Shown here: positions 58,049 to 64,000 of the stretch, in pieces | How positions within the stretch are numbered: the stretch's first letter is position 1 | How the letters are laid out: the number at the start of each line of letters is the position of its first letter | Origin: RBC101 sp052387735 | GTDB taxonomy: Bacteria > Gemmatimonadota > Gemmatimonadetes > Gemmatimonadales > Gemmatimonadaceae | Direction of reading: 5' to 3' | Length of the DNA: 64,000 nucleotides | Assembly (NCBI GenBank): GCA_052387735.1 | Contig: JBQTIW010000035.1 | Coordinates: forward strand, 1-64,000 | Made by a program: the position numbers and the translations under genes | Notes under the pieces: generated by a model | What the model saw: only the letters and a program-made list of their open reading frames with translations | What the model was told of the DNA's origin: nothing | Database searches by the model: none

Positions 58049-58558
58049 TCACGGCGTTCGGACGGGGACTTCCGCAAGGAGCGCCTGCACGTCGAGCGGC
58101 TGCGTCCCCATGATCAGTGATCCATCGGCGGCACGCGGCCACTCGTCCCTCGGACGGTCGCGGTACAACTCGATCCCGTTGTCGTCCGGATCCCGGAGAT
58201 AGAGCGCCTCGCTCACGCCGTGATCGCTGGCTCCATCGAGCTGGATCCCCGCCTCGATCAAACGCTGCAGCGCCTCGGCCAGCGCCTTGCGCGTGGGGTA
58301 GCGTATCGCGACATGATACAACCCCGTCGTGCCGCGCGGCGGAGGCGAACCGCCGCGGCTCTCCCAGGTATTGAGGCCAATGTGGTGATGATACCCGCCG
58401 GCAGAAACAAACGCCGCCTGCGTGCCATACCTCTGCTGCAGCTCGAACCCGAGCACGTTCGTGTAGAAGTCAAGCGCGCGCTGCAGGTCGCTCACCTTGA
58501 GGTGGACATGACCGATGTCCGCACCGGGATCGATCGGTCGGCCGGACGACGCACTCAT
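58049..58558 (-). CDS. VOC-superfamily (glyoxalase/dioxygenase) protein
   Basis: 169 residues. VOC fold with two modules: IGHVHLKVSDLQRALDFYTN (first metal His) at about residue 15, SAGGYHHHIGLNTWESRGGS near 68, TTGLYHVAIRYPTRKALAEA near 92 and DPDDNGIELYRDRPRDEW near 135, giving the His/His/Glu ligand set of type I extradiol dioxygenases and CatE-like proteins. An N-terminal Asp/Ser-rich leader precedes. The start codon overlaps the stop of the M28 peptidase gene upstream (ATGA). Substrate unknown; ring-cleavage or a glyoxalase-type reaction is possible. Confidence 0.88.
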   Translation of the reverse strand: MSASSGRPIDPGADIGHVHLKVSDLQRALDFYTNVLGFELQQRYGTQAAFVSAGGYHHHIGLNTWESRGGSPPPRGTTGLYHVAIRYPTRKALAEALQRLIEAGIQLDGASDHGVSEALYLRDPDDNGIELYRDRPRDEWPRAADGSLIMGTQPLDVQALLAEVPVRTP

Positions 58559-60147
58559 TGGGCGACGCGCGGGCTCGGCATTGCCTTGCGCGGGAGTTTC
58601 TCGTCCCGCATCGCCGTGTTATACGCGAACCAGGCGACCACCGTCGCCATCTGTTTCATATCGGCACTCTGCACGTGGTCCACGGTATCCATGTTGGAAT
58701 GATGGGTGCGCGAGTTGTACTCCAGCCGTTCCTGGATAAACTGAAACCCCGGTATTCCCACGCCGTCGAAAGCCATGTGGTCGGTGCTGCTGACCGAACG
58801 GGGGCCGAGGGTGTTCACGTCCAGATCCTTCAAAGGCTCGATCCACTGCTTGAAGATCGGCGCGACGCCATCGTTCTGCTGCATCCAGATCCCGCGGATC
58901 TTGCCGGTGCCGTTGTCGATGTTGTAGTACGCCGAGATCTTCTGGTAGTCCGGCCTGGTCTGCATCGTCGCGGCGTCGGCGAAATGCTGCTTCACGTACT
59001 CGCGCGCGCCGAGCAGGCCTTGTTCCTCTCCGCCCCACAGTGCGATGCGGATCGTGCGGCGCGGCTTCACACCCAGCGTCTTGAGAATGCGCATCGCCTC
59101 CATCATCGCCGCGCTGCCCGAGGCGTTGTCGGTAGCACCGGTCCCCGCGTGCCAGGAATCGAAGTGGGCGCCAATCATCACCACCTCGTCCTTGAGCGCC
59201 GGGTCGGTCCCCGGAATCTCGGCCACCACGTTGAAGGCGTTAGGCGCCGATTCGTCGTGGAACTGTACGCGCACGTCGAGCTCCACCCTGACGGGCACGC
59301 CTTTCTGGAGAACGCGCACCATCCGATTGTAGTGCTCCACGGCCAGCGTAATCTGCACCGGCACCGGCGGTGCGTTGGGTTCGCGGCCTCCTCCCGAGCC
59401 GACGAAGACTGTACCACCGTCGACGCGCTGCGTCTGCCACGACATGTCACTGCCCCCGGCGGACATGTCCGTGTCCGAGCCCCGGTCCAGCACCGCCACC
59501 ACACCTTCATCGAGGTAAAACTTGTTCAGCTGGGCCTGCGAAATGGCCGGCGGCCGGAAGCCAGGGCCTGCAGCCTGACCTGGAATCGGCAGGGACTCGG
59601 CTTCCTTCTGCTCCTTTTCACCCATGCGCAGCACGATCGGCCCGTCGAGCAGCCGGACATCGCGCTCGCGCTGCGGAAGAACGACCTTGCCGCGTAGCTT
59701 GCCCTTGAACCTCTCCAGGTCCGGCGCGCTGCTGATCAGGACCTGTACGACCTCACCCGCCACTACACCGTTGGTGCCCGGTGTCCAGGCCTTGGGATAG
59801 CCGATCAGCGGCTGAATCTGAGGTTCGATCATGTGACCGCTAAACCGTTCGAGCGACCAGGAGCGCCCCATGCTCCACGGCTCGACCTTCACGTTGGCCA
59901 ACCCCCACCTGTTCATCGTCTCTACGGCCCATTGGCCGGCGCCCTTGAATCCGGGACTTCCCGTTAGGCGCGGCCCGTGCACGTCAGCCATCCAGGACAT
60001 GAGGTCCATGACCTGCGAGCGCTGCAACCCTTCGTCACGGATGCGGCCCAGCATGATGTAATCGAGTTTCTCCGGCGCCTGCGGGCGGACCGGGCTGGGA
60101 GTTGCGGCTGCGAGAACAGCCAGGGCAACGCGGGCGACGACGCGCAT
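58555..60147 (-). CDS. Exported M28-family aminopeptidase
   Basis: 530 residues with a signal peptide (RVVARVALAVLAAATPSPVR). A protease-associated-type insert (GEVVQVLISSAPDLERFKGK) lies in the first 250 residues. The M28 metal site follows: IGAHFDSWHAGTGATDNASG (His, Asp) at about residue 330, LWGGEEQGLLGAREYVKQHF (Glu-Glu) and SSTDHMAFDGVGIPGFQFIQ (last His). Such enzymes remove N-terminal residues in the periplasm or medium. It shares a 4-bp overlap with the VOC gene downstream. Two motif copies in its sequence encode Pro-Asn (SAPNAF) and Leu-Thr (PRLTGS). Confidence 0.92.
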   Translation of the reverse strand: MRVVARVALAVLAAATPSPVRPQAPEKLDYIMLGRIRDEGLQRSQVMDLMSWMADVHGPRLTGSPGFKGAGQWAVETMNRWGLANVKVEPWSMGRSWSLERFSGHMIEPQIQPLIGYPKAWTPGTNGVVAGEVVQVLISSAPDLERFKGKLRGKVVLPQRERDVRLLDGPIVLRMGEKEQKEAESLPIPGQAAGPGFRPPAISQAQLNKFYLDEGVVAVLDRGSDTDMSAGGSDMSWQTQRVDGGTVFVGSGGGREPNAPPVPVQITLAVEHYNRMVRVLQKGVPVRVELDVRVQFHDESAPNAFNVVAEIPGTDPALKDEVVMIGAHFDSWHAGTGATDNASGSAAMMEAMRILKTLGVKPRRTIRIALWGGEEQGLLGAREYVKQHFADAATMQTRPDYQKISAYYNIDNGTGKIRGIWMQQNDGVAPIFKQWIEPLKDLDVNTLGPRSVSSTDHMAFDGVGIPGFQFIQERLEYNSRTHHSNMDTVDHVQSADMKQMATVVAWFAYNTAMRDEKLPRKAMPSPRVAQ

Positions 60148-60346
60148 CGGTCGGCTCCATCAGGGTAAAGCACATGCTCCGGGCCGTGTCCCGGCCATGG
60201 CTGGCACCAGTGTCCGTGCCATACAACCACTGGGGTTCCTGCCTGCGCGGGAACCCAAGGCTCTAACGATGTCGCGGTGTACGATTTCGCGTGAGGGGCC
60301 GGCGCTTGCGTCCGTGAGGTCCGGCGCTTCTCCCGGAACCCAGGGG

Positions 60347-61017
60347 CTACCGTCCGGGGCGCAGTCGCGCGACGCGAGACGGAATACGACCTGGCGATGC
60401 TCCATACGCGAGCCACACGTCGCCGTTCCTCGCATCGACAGTGATGTGCCGCACCATCGCACCACGACTCGGCAGAGGATAGGTGGTGAACCTGGAGGTC
60501 GTGGGGTCGAAGGAGAGCACGACATCCGCTGCCCCCGAGCCGATCCACAGCCGCCCATTGCGCGGATCCGCGCGCACCACGTAGGGAAGCGCATCGGTGA
60601 AGGGGAGCGGATACCGCTTGAACCGGCCGGGGCCGGGTTCGAATCGGACGAGCTCGCCGCCGGAATTAGGCAAGAATCCAGAGCGTACCGGCGCGGTCGA
60701 TGTCGAAGCGGCGCGGACCGCTATGCGTCATCGGCATACCATAAGGCGCGCGTCTGCCGTGTGGCAGGATCGAGCGAGACGATGCGGTTCCCGCCGAGCT
60801 CCGACATCCACACGATGCCGTTAGGCGCAACACGAATCTCGTAGGGAATGGGTCCGCCGGGCACATTGCTCAACGCCGGATGCCGTGGCAAGTCAAACGC
60901 GGTGCCCTGCCCGGTGGGGTCACGCGGCTCACGCGCACCGGATCGCTCGTGAAGTGTCCGTTCGCCCAGGCGTTGTCCTCGGCGTCCGAACACGATTACA
61001 GGACGAAGACCGGTCAT
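60347..61017 (-). pseudogene. Streptogramin-lyase-like (Vgb) propeller, broken by at least three frameshifts
   Basis: Three same-strand fragments in different frames join into one propeller chain. Fragment 1: NAWANGHFTSDPVRVSRV, then (after loss of one base near 60910) PTGQGTAFDLPRHPALSNVP and PNGIVWMSELGGNRIVSLDP. An extra T near 60758 then shifts to YGMPMTHSGPRRFDIDRAGT LWIL. Another extra T near 60676 leads into NSGGELVRFEPGPGRFKRYP and the rest, ending RVARLRPGR at 60347. The repeats VWMSELGGNRI, TLWIL.NSGGEL, RLWIGSGAADV and DVWLAYG are the blades of the Vgb/SMP-30-like fold. No start codon with a signal peptide survives. I call it a decaying pseudogene; a poor-quality assembly stretch is an alternative. 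Confidence 0.75.
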
Positions 61018-61137
61018 CGTTAGGTCTGGACGGACCGGGCAGGATCGCGTGGCACACAGCCCGGGTCGAGCAGACAGGGACGAACCGAGCGTGAGCCGCC
61101 GGTCAGTCGTCGGTGACCGGGTGCATTCCGCGGGTAC

Positions 61138-61587
61138 TCAGCCCGTGCGGAGTGCCTCCCCAAGGCGCGCGAGGCATCCGTCCCACCCCTGACCGTGCCC
61201 ATCGCGACTTCCCTCTGAGGTGAAGCGCGTGTGCCGCAGCAGCAGCTCGGACCCCTGCGGCGCCCCAATGAACTCGAGCGTGACCAGCGTCTCACCATCC
61301 TGGGGCTTGTTTTCCCATCGCCACGTGAACGAGAGCCGGTTGGGCGCCCTCACTTCGTGGTAGGTGCCGGTCACGATATGCGTCTCACCGGCTGGTGGCC
61401 GCATTTCGATTCGATAGGCCCCACCCTCCCGCAGGTCCAGCGCGTGCACGATCGTCGTCATCTCCGCCGTTGGCGCGAACCACGTGCCTAACGCTTCCGG
61501 GTCGGTCCACGCGGCGAAGAGCTCGGCCGGCGTGGCGTCATAGGTGCGTCGGATCTCGAGGCGGAGGTCTTGTGCGGTGGTTTCCAT
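61138..61587 (-). CDS. SRPBCC (AHSA1-type) domain protein
   Basis: 149 residues from ATG 61585-61587 (ETTAQDLRLEIRRTYDATPA). AHSA1/START-like fold: ELFAAWTDPEALGTWFAPTA, VHALDLREGGAYRIEMRPPA, TGTYHEVRAPNRLSFTWRWE, LVTLEFIGAPQGSELLLRHT and a C-terminal helix GHGQGWDGCLARLGEAL. It is cytoplasmic, and its ligand is unknown. Typically paired with an ArsR-type regulator, as here: the regulator's frame runs 100 bp into this gene. The start codon is fixed by the family N-terminus. Confidence 0.88.
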   Translation of the reverse strand: METTAQDLRLEIRRTYDATPAELFAAWTDPEALGTWFAPTAEMTTIVHALDLREGGAYRIEMRPPAGETHIVTGTYHEVRAPNRLSFTWRWENKPQDGETLVTLEFIGAPQGSELLLRHTRFTSEGSRDGHGQGWDGCLARLGEALRTG

Positions 61588-61925
61588 GTTGACGATCCAG
61601 TTGTGGAGCGCTGGAGGTAGCGATCCAGCGAATCGAGTTGTCCCTGCCAGAAGTCGCGATAGTGCGACAGCCACTTATCGACCGAGGCCAGCGGTTTCGG
61701 GACGAGACGACAGATACGCGTCCGGCCCTCCTTCCGCGCACGCACGAGCCCCGCCCGCTCCAGATATCGCACATGCTTGAGCATGGCAGCGAGTGTGATC
61801 GCGTGTGGCGCCGCAAGCTCACCGACGGAGGCTTCACCTCCGCGCAGCTGACCGAGCATGGTGCGCCGCACGGGGTCGGCCAGCGCGGAGAATGTGGTAT
61901 CGAGTGTCGACGAATAGTTTACCAT
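61488..61925 (-). CDS. ArsR-family winged-helix regulator
   Basis: 145 residues from ATG 61923-61925 (VNYSSTLDTTFSALADPVRR). The HTH lies at about 20-75: TMLGQLRGGEASVGELAAPH AITLAAMLKHVRYLERAGLV. After LVRARKEGRTRICRLVPKPL and SHYRDFWQGQLDSLDRYLQR, family members normally stop, but this frame continues for about 30 more residues (STTGSSTWKPPHKT...) that overlap 100 bp of the SRPBCC gene. That tail is low-complexity and probably a read-on after loss of the native stop. It has no metal-binding cysteines, so the effector is probably not a metal. Confidence 0.85.
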   Translation of the reverse strand: MVNYSSTLDTTFSALADPVRRTMLGQLRGGEASVGELAAPHAITLAAMLKHVRYLERAGLVRARKEGRTRICRLVPKPLASVDKWLSHYRDFWQGQLDSLDRYLQRSTTGSSTWKPPHKTSASRSDAPMTPRRPSSSPRGPTRKR

Positions 61926-62068
61926 TGGGTATAGTATTGGAGTGAACGCGTGGAGTGTCAAGGCGCACGGTTCCCAGTTGCGAGAACGAACCGCGGACCA
62001 ATGGCGCAAGCCGTGTCACGCGTCCGACCGTGCGGCCCGTCCGCCGGCGCGCCCGTGTGCCTCCACGG

Positions 62069-62956
62069 TCAGCCGTCCAGTTCGTCGATCGACCTTGGCC
62101 AATCACCCTTCAGCAGGCGCGAGAGCGCGCGATCGGCGAGCAGGCGACCCTCGGTCTGGCAGCGCGCACAATAGTTGGTCTCGTTATCAGCGTAGCGAAT
62201 GCGCTGGACCGGTGCGCCGCAATCGGGACAGGGCTGGCCGTACCTGCCGTGCACGGCCATGCCTTCTCGAAATGCCGTGACGGTCTCGGGAAATCCACCA
62301 CCGATCTCGGTTCGAAAACGCTCGATCCACTGGTGGAGGACCGTTTGCGTCGAGCGATGGAGCGTGTCGATCTGTGCGTCTGTCATGCGAGCCGTGGTGA
62401 GCAACGGCGAAAGTCGAGCGTGATGCAGAATCTCGTCGGAGTACGCGTTGCCAACGCCGCTGAAGAGCCGCGGATCGGTGAGCGAGCGTTTGAGTGTGTG
62501 GTTTTCCTTACGTAGGCGCTCGGCGAACTGGTCGCGGGTGGCGGCCAGAACCTCCAGCCCGCCGCGGTCAATTGTGGCGAGCGCCTGGCGCCCACGCACC
62601 ACCGTGAGGGAGGCACGACGCTTCGTTCCCGCTTCGGTGAGAATGAGCCACCCGTGGGCGAACTCGAACGTCGCCAGCGCCGCACGGCCTGGCGCCTTCC
62701 CACCGGGCGGCCGCCAGCGGAGACGCCCAGCGATCATCAGGTGAATGACGAGATGGAGATCACCGTCGAACGAGAGCACGATCCGTTTCCCGATCCGTTC
62801 GAGGCCTGCAACATGCCGGCCAACCAGGGCGCTGATCGGGGGGTCGACCGACCGCACGAGAAACGGACTCGTCAGGCGAAGTGCCGTCAGCTCGTGCGCC
62901 ACCACGTGTCGCTGAAGCCCCTCGAGATAGGCAATGATGTCGGGCAGTTCGGGCAT
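62069..62956 (-). CDS. Fpg/Nei-family DNA glycosylase
   Basis: 295 residues from ATG 62954-62956, which puts the catalytic P-E-L-P (Pro2, Glu3) at the N-terminus as needed after Met removal. Other parts: the central helix-two-turn-helix region LFSGVGNAYSDEILHHARLS at about 175, and a C-terminal zinc finger CPDCGAPVQRIRYADNETNY then CARCQT with four Cys. It removes oxidised bases (formamidopyrimidine, 8-oxoguanine or oxidised pyrimidines) and nicks the strand. Fpg versus Nei cannot be separated with confidence; the short N-terminal loop suggests a Nei-like member. Divergent from hrpB. Confidence 0.9.
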   Translation of the reverse strand: MPELPDIIAYLEGLQRHVVAHELTALRLTSPFLVRSVDPPISALVGRHVAGLERIGKRIVLSFDGDLHLVIHLMIAGRLRWRPPGGKAPGRAALATFEFAHGWLILTEAGTKRRASLTVVRGRQALATIDRGGLEVLAATRDQFAERLRKENHTLKRSLTDPRLFSGVGNAYSDEILHHARLSPLLTTARMTDAQIDTLHRSTQTVLHQWIERFRTEIGGGFPETVTAFREGMAVHGRYGQPCPDCGAPVQRIRYADNETNYCARCQTEGRLLADRALSRLLKGDWPRSIDELDG

Positions 62957-63066
62957 CGGTTCTGGGACGCAGGGACGGCTGGCAACCACGTTCCGTCAAT
63001 CATCGCGACTCAGCAACTTGTATCGCGAGCCAGTGTACCTGCGTCCCCTTGCCCCTGAGTCGCCCA

Positions 63067-64000
63067 TTGTCCCTCCCCATCCTTCCGGTCACGGAGGCGC
63101 TGCCCGAGCTCGAGCGCTCCTTGGCGAGCGGCATGAACGCCGTGCTCGAGGCACCTCCGGGCGCCGGGAAGACGACCCTGGTCCCTCTCGCGATCCGCGA
63201 CGCGTCCTGGTTGGCCGGGAAGCGGATCGTGATGCTCGAGCCTCGTCGCCTGGCCGCCCGCGCGGCGGCGCATCGGATGGCCGTGCTGCTCGGGGAGCGC
63301 GTCGGTGAGACGGTAGGATACCGCATGAGGCGCGACACGCGCGTTGGACCGCGCACGCGCATCGAGGTCGTCACGGAGGGCGTGCTCGCGCGGATGCTCA
63401 ACAGTGATCCCACGCTCGACGGCACGGGGTTGGTGATCTTCGACGAGTACCACGAACGATCGCTCCACGCCGACCTGGGCCTGGCCCTGGCGTTGCATTC
63501 GCAGCGCCTGGTGCGCGAAGACCTGCGCCTGTTGGTGATGTCTGCGACGCTGTCCGCCCAGGCCATCGCGCGCTTGTTAGGCAGGGTCGCAACCGTCAAG
63601 AGCGAGGGGCGCACCTTTCCCGTGGACGTGCGCTATCTGCCGCGACGCGCAGACCAGCGCATGGAGGGCGCGGCAGCGGCCGCGGTTCACCGCGCCTTGC
63701 GCGAGAGCGACGGCGACGTGCTCGTGTTTCTTCCCGGACAGCGGGAGATCGGACGCACGCTCGCGGCCCTCCAGGAGTCCGGTCTCGAGGCCGACGTGTA
63801 TCCCCTATACGGCGATCTTCCGTTCGACCAGCAGGACCGGGCCATCGCCGCGTCGCCGCCAGGTCGGCGGAAGGTGGTACTCGCGACCTCCATCGCTGAA
63901 TCGAGCCTGACCATAGAGGGACTGCAATGTGTGGTGGACCTTGGACTCGCCCGGGTGCCGCGGTTCTCTCCCCGCACCGGCATGACGCGGCTGGAAACCG
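63067..64000 (+). CDS. hrpB: ATP-dependent RNA helicase HrpB, partial (cut by window end)
   Basis: About 311 codons to the right edge of the window. TTG 63067 is taken as start because it gives the usual beginning SLPILPVTEALPELERSLAS; no ATG precedes. DEAH-box motifs: Walker A EAPPGAGKTTLVPLAIRD, motif Ia MLEPRRLAARAAAHRMA, motif II IFDEYHERSLHADLG (DEYH, typical of HrpB), motif III MSATLSAQA, then VLVFLPGQREIGRTLAALQE and VLATSIAESSLTIEGLQ. The C-terminal domains lie outside the window. HrpB-type helicases act in RNA metabolism; the precise role is unclear. A near-motif TGTTAGGC lies at 63575. Confidence 0.93.
   Translation, partial: MSLPILPVTEALPELERSLASGMNAVLEAPPGAGKTTLVPLAIRDASWLAGKRIVMLEPRRLAARAAAHRMAVLLGERVGETVGYRMRRDTRVGPRTRIEVVTEGVLARMLNSDPTLDGTGLVIFDEYHERSLHADLGLALALHSQRLVREDLRLLVMSATLSAQAIARLLGRVATVKSEGRTFPVDVRYLPRRADQRMEGAAAAAVHRALRESDGDVLVFLPGQREIGRTLAALQESGLEADVYPLYGDLPFDQQDRAIAASPPGRRKVVLATSIAESSLTIEGLQCVVDLGLARVPRFSPRTGMTRLET

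Larger units (their letters stand above)
3227..61493. repeat. Dispersed heptamer CGTTAGG / CCTAACG (43 exact copies)
   Basis: Exact copies read by eye. CGTTAGG on plus, first base: 3227, 6674, 7059, 7188, 9418, 11391, 13990, 18846, 19685, 23842, 30545, 32263, 37635, 38154, 42912, 48322, 48696, 59238, 59962, 60829, 61018. CCTAACG on plus (motif on minus), first base: 4187, 8469, 10607, 15459, 20522, 21701, 23074, 27895, 28516, 29971, 33806, 34506, 35363, 36119, 46197, 50021, 52430, 54474, 54876, 55029, 56696, 61487. The next base is C or T in 34 of 43. Near copies: 5191 (ACCTCACG), 7239, 7268, 42094, 45129, 51519, 55413, 63575. In genes it codes mostly Leu-Gly (TTA GGN) or Pro-Asn (CCT AAC), also Val-Arg and Leu-Thr. 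Confidence 0.8.

Noticed and set aside
60620..60650. GGTTCGAATC word resembling a tRNA T-arm
   Set aside because: Part of a propeller-blade coding fragment (RFEPGPG) and no acceptor or D-arm surrounds it.
3227..61493. Reading the CGTTAGG copies as KOPS or chi sites
   Set aside because: Both classes are strongly strand-skewed along a replichore; here the split is 21 to 22 in 64 kb.
3227..61493. Reading the TTAGG words as a telomere-like array
   Set aside because: Copies are single and dispersed at about 1.5 kb spacing, not tandem.

Overview
The window is about two-thirds G+C by eye, densely coded, and has no rRNA, tRNA, CRISPR array or recognisable insertion sequence. It is rich in secreted metallopeptidases (M14, M28, M3-like), has a SusC/SusD pair, a DUF5916 outer-membrane protein, a TolB-propeller/amidohydrolase fusion, a lipoprotein alpha/beta hydrolase and many Sec or lipoprotein signals. 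I infer a member of the Gemmatimonadota (Gemmatimonadaceae-like), a Gram-negative heterotroph. No marker gene in the window proves this.

Layout. 1-3 kb: the end of a hexuronate operon (uxaC, and the start of uxaA at the left edge) divergent from a ROK regulator, with an AT-rich palindrome between them. 3-16.4 kb: mostly minus-strand housekeeping and stress genes. These include an AlaX editing protein interrupted by an in-frame TGA, a MOSC protein, a histone-like AP2 protein, a tightly overlapping ankyrin/GNAT/CPBP/GNAT/DinB-like block, a ureohydrolase, a ChrR-like cupin and a DUF411 copper protein. 16.6-30 kb: DUF4342, an M3 peptidase, an EAL-HDOD signalling protein, two MacB-type permeases, NamZ divergent from MtgA (peptidoglycan turnover), a GMC dehydrogenase with its Tat-exported small subunit, and a UbiB-like kinase. 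30-45 kb: M14 peptidase, cupredoxin pair, metallo-beta-lactamase-fold lipoprotein, M3-like lipoprotein peptidase, acyl-CoA dehydrogenase, SusCD and hydrolase. 45.9-50.8 kb: a chromate locus, with chrB and a phosphatase-like gene divergent from chrA, which overlaps a DUF5916 gene. 50.9-64 kb: amidohydrolase fusion, two-subunit TPP decarboxylase, DUF4399 lipoprotein, GH9 glycosidase, VOC and M28 proteins, a frameshifted streptogramin-lyase-like pseudogene, an ArsR/SRPBCC pair, an Fpg/Nei glycosylase and the start of hrpB.

The most unusual signal is not a gene. The heptamer CGTTAGG (reverse complement CCTAACG) occurs 43 times by hand count, 21 on plus and 22 on minus, inside genes and between them. 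It forces rare codons (TTA Leu, AGG Arg, CTA Leu) in the genes it crosses. My rough base-composition expectation is about 7-8 copies. Density, lack of strand bias and indifference to coding frame resemble a DNA-uptake-type repeat more than chi or KOPS. The AlaX stop codon falls exactly in a copy of this word with one base changed (CGTGAGG).

A second class of non-coding structure is a set of purine-rich/pyrimidine-rich imperfect inverted repeats (words like GAGACGGGAGAC and GTCTCCCGTCTC) at gene ends. Where several start codons are possible, the start given was chosen from signal peptides, Shine-Dalgarno-like sequence or stop/start overlap, and the entry says so.
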